Positions 1-13,536 of a DNA stretch of 64,000 nucleotides are shown here, piece after piece. The DNA is taken from NCBI GenBank assembly GCA_030141605.1, contig JAQGDQ010000027.1, forward strand, positions 671,812-735,811. Direction: 5' to 3'. The first letter of the stretch is position 1; each line of letters begins with the position of its first letter. Source of the stretch: Tubiluchus corallicola (lineage: Eukaryota; Priapulida; Priapulimorpha; Priapulimorphida; Tubiluchidae). The translations under genes and the position numbers were made by a program. The notes under the pieces are model-generated. The model had not been told where the DNA came from, searched no databases, and saw nothing but the letters and a program-made list of their open reading frames with translations.

Positions 1-354
1 TACGTAAAAATCTAGCAGAATTGCCATTCGCATAATAGAAGGTTGTCTTTTGTTTAGTGATTTTGTAATAAACGGCTTGCAGAAGAGTTTATTTAGCCTA
101 GATATGTGAAAGTGAAAGTGTTTTGATCTGCGCCACTAACAATTTTTTGCGTTGTTTATTCATAAACTGTGATCCTGCCAATATTTTTTTTAGAAAAATG
201 CAGCAGGGTATGTGATTGTCCACAGTATTTTAGGGTGCCAATGGCTTTTAAAAAACTGTGTTTATTAGTTTCTCAAAATAAGCATTTAGATATGAGTAAC
301 GAGATTTACTAATTTACGATAAATCAAATACGCGTACAGTAATTCCATTTAAAG

Positions 355-765
355 TGATTAAGCGGCGGTTACCTGACATCCGGAATGCGTTAAACGGCGT
401 TTACCAGACATTTGGAATGCGTTATCCACCTGCGGAATAACCGCGTATAAAAAAATCAATTGGAAATAGCCGCAGAAAAATAACGCGTAACGCAGATCTG
501 GTAAACGGGTGCATTGAAAACAATATAAATTAATTTTTATCCTTAACGGATACGCATCCCAGATGTCTGATAAACGCCACTTTATGCATCACTGCGTAAA
601 AATCACTTTATATTGTTTTCAATAAACCCGTTTATAAGACCTGCGTTATTGCGTTACTTTTTCTGCAGTTATTCCTATTGATTTTTTATACGCAAAACAC
701 ATAAAGCATTCCGGATGTCTGGTAAACGCTGCTTTACAGTGCATCCGTGAAAAATGCTTATACAA
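355..765. mobile_element. MITE-like inverted-repeat element, family A, copy 1
   Basis: Arms of about 150-170 bases at roughly 385-540 and 600-750 are inverted copies, sharing GTTTACCAGACAT, GGAATGC, GCGTATAAAAAA, GAAAACAATATAAA and others. The centre is short, and no transposase is present. The same motifs recur at 4201-4400, 62515-62640, 63021-63240 and 63890-64000, so it is a dispersed family. Confidence 0.75.
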
Positions 766-1811
766 AGATAGAAACTAATAGAGGAATTCTTCAAATTTAT
801 TACGTTCGTCAATTTTTAAAACTGGATATGAGTTAAATTGTAAATTAATTGAATTTATCCGGTTTTATTCACGGATTAGTTATCTGCTGTTGTTTGCTGA
901 GATGCTTATATGACAGAAATTGAAAAATTGAAAATCAGCTAAGCGTTGAAAAAGAACTGTTAGCTCTGACACTACATGCTGATGATATGTACAGATGTGC
1001 AGTGAATATATGTTGTTCTCATGCGTTATGTACCAGTTTGTACCTGTATTTTTGCTTTTTGGTAATATGCGGTAAATGTGTTCTCACCCAAAATTGATAA
1101 AGTATAAATTATAATTAGCATTTTCGTAGCGAATAGTTTCGCTTATTAGAATGAAATACAATTAGAAAAAAAAACAATTAGTACCCAAATTTTAGTTTTC
1201 TGCTGTTATTTTTGGTAAGAATAAAACAGGTCAATTCGCAGATCTAATGATAAATTTACTTCCAGACTTCAAAAACTTGCTGGGTACTTTACTCAGAACT
1301 TTCTTAAGTGGATCATTACTTTATACTTAATCTGTATATAACTTTGTTTGTTTTTTTAATTGGCAACAAACGCTTTGTATAATACAAGCTTTCAGACTTT
1401 TTTTGGCAAAACTGTAATCCTTAAGGTATGCTAAAACTTAAGTCTCTCTTTGTATTTTAGATAAGCATTGTTATAAGGACAAACTTATATGTGCCGTGGT
1501 TTCCGTCATGGAACAGTTCTGTCCTTTACGAAAGTTATCTGATAAGCGTAAAAAAGACATGCCTAATGAAAACATGGAAGTTATTCAGTTATATGCAAAA
1601 TGGAACGTGAAAAAGAACTTGATCCAGTAACCATTGGTTGTGTATGTAACTCCTGCTGACCACTTTTACAAAGCTGTCCTCCTGCTAATCGGGCCAATTT
1701 TCACAAAGCTGAAACTCCTGCTGATCGGGCCAGTTTCACAAAGCTGTCACAAAGTTAACGATGTTGTTCTGACCCCCAAAAACACAAAATGGACACTATA
1801 TTTCCTTGCTA

Positions 1812-1814
<3 letters not shown>

Positions 1815-1860
<46 letters not shown>

Positions 1861-1965
1861 TGTCTGTCTGTCTGTATGTATGTATGTATGTATGTATGTA
1901 TGTATGTATGTATGTATGTATGTATGTATGTATGTATGTATGTATGTATGTATGTATGTATGTAC

Positions 1966-2031
<66 letters not shown>
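1815..2031. repeat. Tetranucleotide array (CTGT)n-(ATGT)n-(CTGT)n
   Basis: CTGT units to about 1874, ATGT units to 1964, then CTGT units to 2030. Six overlapping Cys/Val/Ser and Thr/Asp/Arg/Gln frames arise from it and are artefacts. Confidence 0.97.
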
Positions 2032-2271
2032 TGAACACGCATAAAGCCAATTTAACGCTAATAACAACAAAAACCGTGTATATATTGGTGCGCTTCATTC
2101 ATTTTGGCTAAACTTAATAATTATGGAAAAACTCAAACGCCCTTACCAGAGCAGTCGCGACTAGAATCAGCCATAGTGTTCGCATTGTCGCTTCAGTTCT
2201 TTCAAACCTGCAATAAATGTTAACAGAATAGTAATACAAATTAATTGTTACTGATAGGAGTGAAGATTAGA

Positions 2272-2985
2272 AAAAAATCCGCAGTAGGCAATAAAAAAGC
2301 TCGACGTTTCAAGCTACCAATGTGGCTTCATCATCAGGCGAAAAAAGAGAAAAAGGGGAAAATCACATAAAGTTACTAATATTAACAGGGTCATTTAGAA
2401 AGAAATGCTCTGCTCTGTGATTTTAATACGTGATTGCACCCTTTTTGAAGTGCGGTATTTTTAATGATAATGGTAATTTACCTCTAAATCGCAGAATTAG
2501 GAATATAATAAAAAATCACAGCGCAACTAATTAGACGATATAGCAAAAATATGCTTTAAAACTGACACAACTTAAATGTTATAGTAAAAAGATTTTAAAC
2601 ATTTTAAAACGGTTAAAACCAGTTTATTCCATTCACATAGAGCTGCACTGGTAAATTATTTGTAAATAACAGGAAAATGGGAAATATTATGGAATGTTCA
2701 GACATAGAGACTTCTCTCACAACCTCATGTACAACTTCTCTCAGAGAGAAGTGGTCAAGCTTTTCACACATTGCAACAAGTACTTGCGAGAGAAGTTGCC
2801 AAACCGTTCTCACGTTGCAATTTTAATCTCTAAGAGATATTGCGAGAGAAGTCTCTACGTCTGAACGCGCCATTGGTAATTTTATGATTTTTCTTTTGTT
2901 CTTTTTTCCGCCTGATGATAAACCTCAGCGATGGTTTGAAATGCTGTGCTATTTCGACGTTTTAAATGTGGGATTTTTATTAACT
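2272..2985. mobile_element. Foldback element with a nested MITE
   Basis: The left arm (about 2272-2350, with GCTCGACGTTTCAAGC and TCATCATCAGGCG then AAAAAAG) is loosely inverted at about 2896-2985 (CTTTTTTCCGCCTGATGATA, then TTCGACGTTTT). 'ACGTTTC...CATCAGGCG' ends are seen in Penelope-like and foldback elements. A separate TIR element lies inside at 2691-2871. Confidence 0.45.
2691..2871. mobile_element. 181-bp MITE with TIRs
   Basis: The left end GGAATGTTCAGACATAGAGA, then CTTCTCTC, is matched by the reverse complement of the right end, GGCGCGTTCAGACGTAGAGA, then CTTCTCTCGC. The interior repeats GAGAGAAG/CTTCTCTC in both orientations. The superfamily is not certain; the GGNNNGTTCAGAC ends would suit PIF/Harbinger. 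Confidence 0.65.
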
Positions 2986-4200
2986 AATATGATAAACATA
3001 GTTTACGGTCTATAGGGCCATGAAGCTGGGTGTATCATAGCCTCTCATAGTCATCAAAAATCGAATAACCGTTGAAGGTCATGAAAACTACAAAACGAAA
3101 TTGATATGAGCGCCCTGTCAAGCGTATTGCTTATTCCGCGAGTTCGTGTTTAAACCCAATCCTGCTTACAAGGTCGAATTTCTTTCGCTTGAACGGCAGT
3201 TTTGTTCTTAACGTTTAGTGTTTTAAACACCGTAAGTAACTTACTTAAAATAAGGAATGCAGATTTTAAGAGGTTCATTGTATGGGAAAATAGTCCATTG
3301 ACTGATCTTAACAAAAGCAGTGATTAACTAATATTTGAATATGAGCCAATATTGTTACTGAATAAATTACATTCACGTATCGAAAAAAAATGTTAGCAGC
3401 TTTCACCAAGAATGAATCGTTTGGGATTTTAGCAAATTATTTAAGCAGGTGAAGGTTGTAAACGACCACACAAATATCCGTTAAAATTATATTCAAATAT
3501 TTCATTCACGGTTGTCAAAGATTATTTTCAAATAGAGTATACGATTAATCTGCAGATGAAACAAAATTTTCGCTAATGGCAGTGATGATAATAGATTATA
3601 TACACTTATCAAAACAAAGTTGTAGATCTGTAATGGTGTTAGGAAACTCGTGAATAACAGAAACCAACAAAACGTGATATTAATGCGGGAGAATAATGAC
3701 CAAGGATAGCCTGTGTAGTTGTATCGCTAGTGAAACGGAAAATTAAACATGTTTGCACATTGCTCATCATTGCACCATGCAAGAACTCCAGAGGAAGTAT
3801 ACTTAAGCCCAGAAAAATACTTATCAAAGTTTTTCTTTTTTCGCCTGACTATTATTATGGCACCTGATTAGTTGATGTGATTCGTAAACCTTAATAATTA
3901 TTGAATAAAAATTTTCATTCGGACATGAATGTTAAATTCTTTTTTTAGTTTCGTCTGCCACGCATATAAAATCGTTGCTATTAATAAATAGGAAAAAAAA
4001 TAAAAATTGTGCCACTAAGAAGACTTGAATCACGTAGCAGCCCACTTCGACGAAAATTTCAAGATATGGAGAAACGTATCAACAAATTCAACCGCGTTTT
4101 TAAACAGCTTAAAACAAAGACTGGTTAAAACCACGTAAGCGTGTTCCTTGTCAGAATGTTTTCATTTTTCATTACCAAAAAGTTAAAAGTGGTCTTTTCC

Positions 4201-4400
4201 TAGCATTCGGAATGCGTATGTATTATGTGCTATCCACCTGCGGAAAAACTGCGTATATAGGAAATAGCTACAGAAAAAATAACCCATAACGCAAGTCTGA
4301 AAAGTGAGTATATTGAAAACAATATAAACCGATTTTATCTGTTCCGCATCCACATAACGCATACGCATTCCGGGTGCATCTTAAACGCCACTTAAGGCAC
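4201..4400. mobile_element. Family A MITE-like element, copy 2
   Basis: A 200-base copy with ends GCATTCGGAATGCGTATG and its inverse CATACGCATTCCGGGTGC (imperfect). Internally it has CCACCTGCGGAAAAACTGCG and TATTGAAAACAATATAAACC, shared with copy 1. Confidence 0.7.
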
Positions 4401-4945
4401 CGTGATACTGAATAGCAAGGTGTTCAATAGTTCTAAAATACGCATTTTACATTAAACATACAAGAAATTACATTATAGGTTGTCACAAATGCACACTCAG
4501 TCGACACAGACTATTGTTGCTACACCATCAACACTTGTGTATGCAAAAAACAATCGAAATTTGTAATACCAGAACACCTGTAGTGAAAAAAACACCTGTA
4601 ATCAGCTGCAGACGGTATAACCATCAAAGATAACAAAACGTACAACTTTCACCAAATATAAGCGCTGGTCGATTTTTTGCTGCACTATAAAAAAGTGCTA
4701 ATGACTTGTTACATAGCATTGATGTCTTCACGAGTAAGTTCTAATTAAACCCAGAGGAGTGGGCTATTTTATGTTTTCGCCTAACGACGCGTAAAAGTAA
4801 ATTTATTCAGGATACAATTCGGAAGTATCCGTTAAAAGAGGATCCGGGTGTCCCGTACTCACCATCTGTAACAATGTCACTTTTACCCGGCACAGTAACA
4901 CACAAAGAATAGAGTTAGAAAGTAAAAGTTGTCAGGGATATATAC

Positions 4946-4996
4946 GCAGCGTGTGCGTGCGCTCAGCGTGTGCGTGCACCCAGCGTGTGCATGCAC
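4946..4996 (+). repeat. Short GC-rich minisatellite, about 3 units
   Basis: Three units of about 17-18 bases, each with CAGCGTGTGCRTGC, the one clearly GC-rich patch in an AT-rich region. Confidence 0.7.
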
Positions 4997-5783
4997 CGTG
5001 ACTCACTCGAAAGCTGTCATCAAAGTCGAGTGCCCTCAACCACTTACGATATTATCATTTTGAGATTTGAACATTAGATTGCTAATATTTTGTTGCTATG
5101 ATTTTATTTCTGTGCTGTTAAGATTCGCTTAAATTACCTTTTTATAACTACTGTATTTTAATGTAGGAATGCATTTAGTTTATTTAAACGGCGAACTCTC
5201 ATCACAGTGCCATATGACGCCCGATCATGATGATCAGAATTACCGATTTCGAAAGGAAACGTGTAGCTTACGGTTAAAGCCAGCTTAGGATAAAATAAAT
5301 AGAAAACAAAGCAAAATTTTTAGTTTTTTTTTATTTTCACAGTCGTCACCAGAAAAAGTGAATATGCAAATACACAGAGCTTATAAAAGAAATGTATACA
5401 CACTGAAACGGTTTACTAGAGGTTTCTATGGATGTTCTCTTGGATATTCTTGTAAAATTTTACGGAAATGTCAGGCGAAAGTACTTACTGATGTTCTTCG
5501 ACTCCTCAGTGCTCAAGGTCATGTCTACTCAAGAAAACACAAGTTAGTTTAGCGAGATTTTTCTTTGTCTTGTTACCACACCGGTTACCTTCAGAACCTG
5601 GAGACTTTGCTAATACGTTCAGCTGTTGTTCACTGTTATGTTCATATGTAGCTAAACAATGATAACATAAAGCGTTACAAAATTCTCTGGTAATATTAAT
5701 CAATGTTGCTCTTGCATTAGCGCAGTTTAATTGACTCTCACTTCCCAGCCTGCTCTTGGACAGCATTTTTGAATGCTTTCATT

Positions 5784-5804
5784 AGTAGCAGTAGTAATAG
5801 TAGT

Positions 5805-5836
<32 letters not shown>

Positions 5837-5856
5837 CAGCAGCAGTAGTAGTAGTA
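5784..5856. repeat. (AGC/AGT)n trinucleotide array
   Basis: About 70 bases of AGC and AGT units. An Ala/Thr-rich minus-strand frame through it is an artefact. Confidence 0.93.
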
Positions 5857-8800
5857 TGATGGTTTATACTGAGTCGTGTATTAAAAACAGTTGTAACTGA
5901 TTGTAACTCATTTTCTTGACCTTGCTTTCTTACGAAATTCATTTATTAAGCTCAATAGACAGTTCCCTGTTCGTTTTAATTAATTAACCGTTTAATGACA
6001 TTTCATTTAGCTTTCCTCTGCATCATTTACTGTCAGTAACACTGCATGCTACCGAATTAAGTCAGTCTGAAGACAATGCAACTTTGTCGTTAATAGTTCA
6101 AAACAGGAAGGAACAAGACTGGTTACCCTTGTAAATTTTATTAATCACCAAACTTCCGGTAATTGTAACAGAATGTTGCTTATCCTAATCTTTCACAATC
6201 TTGCCTTCGAACAAGTACTTGAGACGTTTATGCATAATCTTAAGTTGTATGTACAAAAATCGCGCTGACAACCGCATGTTTTCTAATATATTTCAATTAT
6301 AAGACTTACATTCGTGGGTATTTATTATTATTTAGTTTACAAAAATCCACAACAAAAATTGCGTAATATGCTGTTCTAACGTTGAAGCTTACTAAATCTT
6401 TTACATTAAAATGTGTACATTTTATTTTTATTTGTAGCTACGTTTCTCAGTAATTCAGTAATATAGTAATTCAGTTTATGCGAATGTTATTATATCAGTT
6501 GTTTGCAATATCTAGACTTATAATTTAATTTTTACTCATAAGTTTAAATATAAACCATTAACAATTTTAAACAAATGCTTTATACTTAAGTTAAAATTAG
6601 CGTAAAATTTTAATTAAAAAATAAATTAATAAACAAACAAATAAATAAACAAACACTTAACTAAATAGTAACAGGTAAGCTATACGCATTTATAAATAAT
6701 TGAACACCTTTCTAGTTCGAACGAGCGTCATTATTTCTAAATCCCCTATTAACTAAAATGATTGTTAATGGCAATCATAGTTTCATTTCAATATTTAACA
6801 TTCAATCACACTGCAGGTATTAAATGAGTTAAAGGTTAACACGGCACTCGAACTCAGCGTCTGACAGGCACACCTTTTCAGCACGTTCACACACGGTTTT
6901 CAAGGACAGTAGCAATTTAGATGATTTGCATGTAGATGCAAAAGTAGATAGTAGACACGAGCAGTTAATGAAGGCTTAGAACGTATATAATTTTACTGAC
7001 GTAGTCATGTGAGCGTTGTGGCCTTGTGTACGCCATCAATTAACTAGGAAAGTTTTTGCCAATCCAAGTATGGTAAACAACAAGTAGATATGACAAGACA
7101 AAGATTTCATTATACCTATAATAGTTTGCTTTAGCCTCTTCAGCCTTATGGTAACACGCTAATGTTTCTCTCAATTACGAATATTTCAAGCTACAAACAG
7201 TAAAACTGTTATTACTTTATTCAGTTAAACACCCAACTAGGTACTTAAAAACAGTTATCAAGACAGTATGAACTATGAACTGGCACCCGCAGATTCCTGG
7301 AATAGACGACATTTTGCTTGACCTGTGAGTTCAGAACTCTTCCTCTTGGATGATGACACGGTGACATGGAACAAACCCGCCTTTCCTCAATGTCGTTGAT
7401 CAGGAGCTGCACATAAGCTTGTCGGGCACTTCAAACGCTGTTCTTGTGTATTTAATTTGTAAAAACTCTCCATGACATTCGGGAACCGAGCCTTCGCAAA
7501 ATGTCAAACTAGATATCTGTGCAAAACAATCATGTAATAAAATAAAGCGCAGTTAGAAGTTTCCTTCATATTTCAGAGACACGCTTGTTCCATAAATTGT
7601 TAATAACAATCTACTTCTAATTTTATTCTAGGAAACAACACATCACTTCTATCTTGTCACTAAAACTTTCGTCTGGTGGCAGTGATGTATGCAAATAATT
7701 GCGCCTAGGTCCATTAATTATCGGCCTTAAAATTGATTAAATCACAGAACTCAAGAGAAGAGGCGGGAAATTGCCATACTTTAATAACTCTGACAGCAAA
7801 ATTGTTCAGAACAAACAAAACCTTCTTACATAACCTTTATCTATTTCCTTTTAGCAGCAGCGATGGCAACTAAAATGCCAGATATCATCACTTAACATTA
7901 CTAATATCCAAAAACGATTATTTTGGTCAAACGTGTACAATCCTAAGATCTATGCTGATTTTTCTTGCCATTCTGATAATAGCAAAAGCAGAATACAACC
8001 AGGCCTGTTCTTGCTTACTCGTTTATTGATTACTGTTGCATAATTTAATTGCAATTAAAAGTCTTTTGAAGTTTGTTGTTGTTGAATTAGCTCTTATTAT
8101 GAATGAATTTCGCATTTTGTAGTTCTCACTAGTTACCAGACATCTATTCACTGTTTATAAAGACACTGCTTCCAAAGTGAACAGACAAAATAACCAGAAA
8201 CTTTTGCAGGAAACTTATCAGCAAAAGTGAAATAAACTCAAAAATTAATAATAATTATTAAAATTTGTATTAAGCAAAATAGCCTAGAACTCCTATAAGA
8301 AATAGCTATTATGGAATAGACACAGTGTTAACAACAACCATTAAATCATAAACTTCCTGATTACTCAGTAATGTATTTTGTGATTTCTTCTAGCTGTTGG
8401 GTAACTGGAGTAGCAGCGACTGTTTTTGCAGGTATTAATACATTTTAGGAAGCTTTTCTTCTTTCTGACGCGGATGGAACAAAATTACGCCAAATGTAGT
8501 TTAATCATTATATCCGGACTGTAAGTGAGTCAAGTGTTTTATCAAATGAAGTATTGAAGTATGATATTAGTTGCGATACCGATTATTCTTTTATTAGCAC
8601 TTAGCACTTGCACCGTTCAGACACCTGTAAATATAAATAAATTCACTATAAATAAATAAACTTTAAATTTACTTGCTCTGTTTTTACTTGCAGTGTTTTA
8701 CTTGCTCTGAAAATAACGACAGACCTCTCTTTATAGGTTACACAGCAGGGGAGTAACTAAAAGAATGTTAAAATTCGTCAAAACTTGCTATTTCTTACAA

Positions 8801-11384
8801 ACAGAAATGAGACTAATGAGTAATCAGTTACATTTGCAATCCAAGGTATAACGATCAAGGCAGGTTCTTATTAACTAAGCATTTGGCGTCTATATTATCT
8901 GCTAATTGTATCAGTGCAAATTAGTTCTGACATACTGCTTGCCTGGAGGTTGTTAAATAACACATAATAGCTCATAGTTTAATGCACATGCCAAAAGCAA
9001 CACTTTTTCACTGGTTTGAGTGCTTACACAATCTTGACCTTGACAGGACTTTAGGGCCGCCTATGATTTGAATGATATGACGGCACTGTCTCCCCGTGCC
9101 AAAAAGGTTATGCATTTTTCGTGTTATTTTAACTGTGGAGCTTTTCTTCGTTTTTTTGGTGCAGCGCTAGTTTTTATGAAAGGGGAGGTTGATTTGCGAT
9201 AACGAACAACAGTCATATTTCGATCACGATTTTCAACGATGCGGCTTCGCCAGCTAAACAAATATTATTCTTTGCTTGTTGCTTTTGTACATTAATTTGA
9301 GACACGATTTAACCTATTTAAAGGAATACGAGGTAATTAAATGTTAAAGTTTATTGCTACCAGTAAGGACAAGCTAAAAAATTTATCGTCAAAGTACTAA
9401 CTCGTAGTATCTTAAATATCTAATGTCTAATTAGTGGGAACATAATGGACATAGACTCATACGATGAAACATCACTTACTTGCACCATTTTTCCAGTTGT
9501 CTAATTATAATCGATAACATAGATAACATAGATTACAAAGAACAGCAGCGTATAGTATCAGGCACCGATTATTGTCTGGCATTCAAAATCAATTGTTTGT
9601 AATATTAAAAATGAGTGACAGGTTTTATAAATCGCATTTTTTTTAAAAAAGTGGTTTAATTTACTGAGTCTCTGTAATGCGTTTTTATAGTAGTAAACAG
9701 TCATTATTTCAGCGAGTTGATTTCGTATGCATTGTCTTTTGCATATAATTATGTAAATAAGATGTCCTCTTGTGTGTTTTTTGTAGTCGTATGCACTAGC
9801 TGTTTTATTGTAATTTCAGTAATTTTAGTCTTATGTTTTAATATTTTGTCTTAAATACCTATGTTTTAGTTAGCTTATATGTGTGCTTTATATGGATTTA
9901 AATCTGAAGTGAAAGTGTGCATTGGCATAGGGTCGGAAAAAGGACACAAAAGTCGACATTCCAGTAATAATAAAAATACAGAAAACGAAACAAAACAAAA
10001 GCATACAGTTATTTATTCACTTAAAAACATAATTTACGACACCTCTAAGACAGTATTCTATTAGGGAAAACTTTTCGTAAGTTCTGAGTTACTAACAAGT
10101 TTACTTTAAAATGGTTAATGACTGGTTAGTGAAAAATACACTTTTAATTCATTTTTCCTCTTTTACCTTATGACGTTATTCCGGACAACATCTTAAGATA
10201 AAAGAGGAACCGAGCTTTTCATTCCTTAGATAGAAAAACTCTCTACGCTCTGATTTATGATCGTTTAGTGAGTGGACGGTTAATTATTTAAAAAAAAGAT
10301 TGCTAGTTCTCTGGTTAGGCGATATTAAACTTTGTGATGTGGTGACAACTAGGGGAGGAAAAACTATTACAATATATCATTTTCTGCGCAAACGAACAGA
10401 CAAATAAACAAACAGACAAACGTACACGCATACAGACAAACAAATAAATAACAGTGCTATACCATCTGTTTTATCCAGGTTTGTCAGCTGACACAATTCA
10501 TGAATTATTACTATAGAAGCCGTCGTTATTAAAAGCTTATATATATTGTAAAAGGTTATACAACTGCATGGTTTAGCTTGCTTGACGTGGTTATACCGTC
10601 CCCGAGAGACATCACGCTTACGTATGTGCTGAATGGCTTCACCACGCACGCTCTTTTCAGCTTCTCTCTTCATGGCTTCATCGATTTTATCAACCTGTGA
10701 AAGATGGCTGCAAAGAAAACGATGCTAGGCAAACTGCTAGGTTGAATTTTATGTCATTGAGTTGCTGGGATGTGCAATATCGTTCATCTATGCTGTGATT
10801 ACAGGCTTCAGAGCCAGATGAATCTTTAGAGTAAGTTTATTAATATTTTTATATTTATCTTGTACCATTCTATCAGAAATTACACAAGCTCCTATTAGTT
10901 AACGTGCAGAATAATTTATTTGCCTCCAGTTCTTAGTGTTTCAGCTAAATAACGGTGAGTATGATTTAAAAACATTCCTTTAAAATCAGCAGAAATTAAA
11001 TGTTTAGTATGAAAATATCTAACAAAAATATGTATTTTTTAGATAAACCTGTGTTTATTAATTGTACAATATTGGACATTGCAGGCAGAATTATTATAAG
11101 ACAACAAACAGATAACATTTCTATCAATAATAAACTTACACCTTTTTTAACATTTTTATCTACGAGCTACTGACAGCTTCAGTTTTTATGTAGTGTAAGA
11201 ATTGCATTTAAATTGTTTTAGATTCACTACTTAGTTAAACTAAATTGACCGACTAGATTCATGATAATATTGATAATATGTCTATCAATTTGTGAATTAA
11301 TAAATAATTATACACTTGGTCACCTTGTAAGTTGGCTTTCAATCACTCAACGGTGTGGCTTATTTAGAGCAGATGATTGTGGCG

Positions 11385-12118
11385 GGACAAAAACCTCAAA
11401 ACTTAGTAAAGTCGTTGGAATTTTCAAAAAATGTTGCAAAATTTTAGATTTATCTACTTATTAAAGAGCTGTATTATACTTTTGCATATCCTTACTTTGA
11501 TTATTGCAGTATATACATATGTAGATACCGTGGAAAGATTAGTTAAAGTTCAAAAAAGTTCATCTGTCTAATGACACACTCGCATTCTGCAAACTAACCT
11601 GTTAAACGGCAAATATGTTAATAAACTTTTGCTTTATATGTATCACCATTTTTTCAATTATAATAGCAGTATGTATTCATACCAAACTCGACAATACCAC
11701 AAATTCCATAATCCCTAAATGTAGAATCAACGTTAAGAAACATTTTGTCATGTATAATGATGCTGTAATGTGCAATAATTTACCTAGTAAAATAAAACAA
11801 GCCGGTAATATAAATAAATTTAAGAAACTTTTAAAAAATATTTACTAGAAAATGTGTGATTTGATAAATGATGTAAGATTACATTTTTTTACCATAACTA
11901 TACTATTTTATCGTACTAATCAAGTTTGCATCTTTTTATCTGCACTTTTGATTTATTTGCACATACTTGTGTGTTTATATTGTATTGTATTCTGTACTTT
12001 TAGCTGTAATTTTACTCTCTATGCATTGTCTATATATTTTACGATGTTTTTAATGGACATATAAGTCTCTTGACTTCTGTTCATAAACGTATCTTAAACA
12101 AATAAATAAAAAATATTA
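11385..12118 (+). pseudogene. Decayed 3' end of a non-LTR retrotransposon (LINE)
   Basis: Broken frames resemble the C-terminal end of LINE reverse transcriptases: a segment with FDYCSIYTYVDTVERLVKVQ, then INVKKHFVMYNDAVMCNNLP and INKFKKLLKNIY before a stop at 11846-11848. In related LINEs this corresponds to 'FDYCS.VW....LQ..Q.RA' and '..WN.LP..I....'. A T-rich 3' UTR follows, ending in AAATAAATAAAA near 12110. Several frame breaks make it a dead copy; its left border is unclear. Confidence 0.6.
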
Positions 12119-12626
12119 TGGAGTCATCTTATATAAGGAGGCACTGAACCAACAGAGGTGTGTCTCAGCAATATTTGGACGTGAATCTCAACAAAGTAAA
12201 TACCCTGGTATATGTGACCATGAACTTTTATGTATGGCAATGCTTTGTATGACAATAAACTTAAATTTAAAAGAGTGTATTAGATTCACCTGCCACAAAT
12301 TTATTTCATTAGATTTGGCAGTGCTAAAATTCAGTGACTAAAACACCCGTATGACCGCTCAGCTATTCACAGTCAAGTAGCAAATCAATTGTTGAAGAAA
12401 AAAGCTTTTAAAACTAACAATAATGTATAAGTGATATCAATAAAGAAAATTTTATTGAACATTAAACTTTGTCAAAGAGAGCTAAAATAATCGTCAATGA
12501 CAGTTAATCTGTGAATTAAACGGCTTTGCCAGTATTTTCAATGTAAAACGTAAAGACGGCACTAATAAACCACAAACGAGATCTATTTCTGAGACATCAG
12601 CTGTTCTTGATGCCACAGAACTTTGA

Positions 12627-12640
12627 GTTACCATAGCAAC
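12627..12640 (+). promoter_or_regulatory. Consensus X-box (RFX-binding site)
   Basis: GTTACCATAGCAAC fits all 14 positions of the X-box consensus RTHNYYWTRRNRAC and is almost palindromic. X-boxes are bound by RFX transcription factors and control ciliary and neural genes in animals. It lies 722 bases upstream of the RapGAP-BTB start codon, in the region where a promoter is expected. Binding is inferred. Confidence 0.55.
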
Positions 12641-13361
12641 CGCAATAGCAATATGACTATAATGATTACAGTTAACTCAAATGGCCATAAAACACGATCT
12701 TAAGCTTTTATTAGGTAAAAAGTTATTTTACTACAAATAATGACCAAATAATACTTTTACTACAAGTAAAAGCATCCTACGCACAGCTGGGATTAAAGTG
12801 AAATTTCATTATTACAGTCAATAATTCTCAAACATACTGTGTAGTTATACATAAAAGAAACCTACAACCCCCTCGCCGTCTCTGATCTGAATAAAGCCTC
12901 CCCATCCACTTTCCAGGGGACAACCTAACTAGCTCTTTCTAATCAAAATGTTGTTGAAAAGTAGCCAAAAGCATCAACTTGGAGGTTCGTCACTTCCCGT
13001 CTTTTCTTGTTAACCAATTTTAAAAAAGAACCAGATCGAGGCCTTTTGTTTGATGTATGAACCATCGAAAGAAAGTCGTTTACGTTTTAAATACGTTTGA
13101 TTCCGTTACCTGTAACAATTATGCAAAAAAGTAATATAACAATACTGTTTATTGTTCTATAATTTTCAGCATTACATAGACCTATAGAAAAAAACCTGTT
13201 ACGGTTACTTAACTAAAATCATTGAAATACATATATCACAATCGAACAAGTTGTTAATTTGGATTATCTTATTAATTCCAGGTTGGCAAGGCGTTTTGAG
13301 GAAAGCTTGCTATTGAAGAAACATTGCTGGCTAATAACTAGTCGCTGTCGTCATCAGCATC

Positions 13362-13536
13362 ATGTCTGCGCTTTGTGGCGAGTGTCATTCACCTATTCGT
13401 TCACATGAAAGGCAGATAACACCTCCCATGGGTGGTGACGTGTTTCACGTTGAATGTTTCAAGTGCAGCAGTTGTGGCATGAGCCTCTTAGATGAAATGG
13501 GAAATCCTACAACGGGTTCGTGGGACCAACTCAATG
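13362..13536 (+). CDS. Exon 1: first part of LIM domain
   Basis: Residues 1-58. It shows C5-x2-C8, H29-x2-C32 (first zinc site) and C35-x2-C38 (start of the second). The exon ends in phase 1 at a GTAAGT donor. A 5' UTR exon may begin near 13282, after a TTCCAG acceptor, and run into this ATG. Confidence 0.85.

Larger units (their letters stand above)
1..13281. other. Upstream intergenic region without a recognised gene
   Basis: Apart from the elements listed separately, I see no exon with family similarity. Open frames here are short, repetitive or lack splice context. The regions 5900-10350 and 12500-13280 are plain AT-rich sequence, apart from the X-box. Confidence 0.6.

Noticed and set aside
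1634-2111. Six overlapping Cys/Val/Ser- or Thr/Asp/Arg/Gln-rich open frames
   Set aside because: They come from the CTGT/ATGT microsatellite, open in several frames on both strands.
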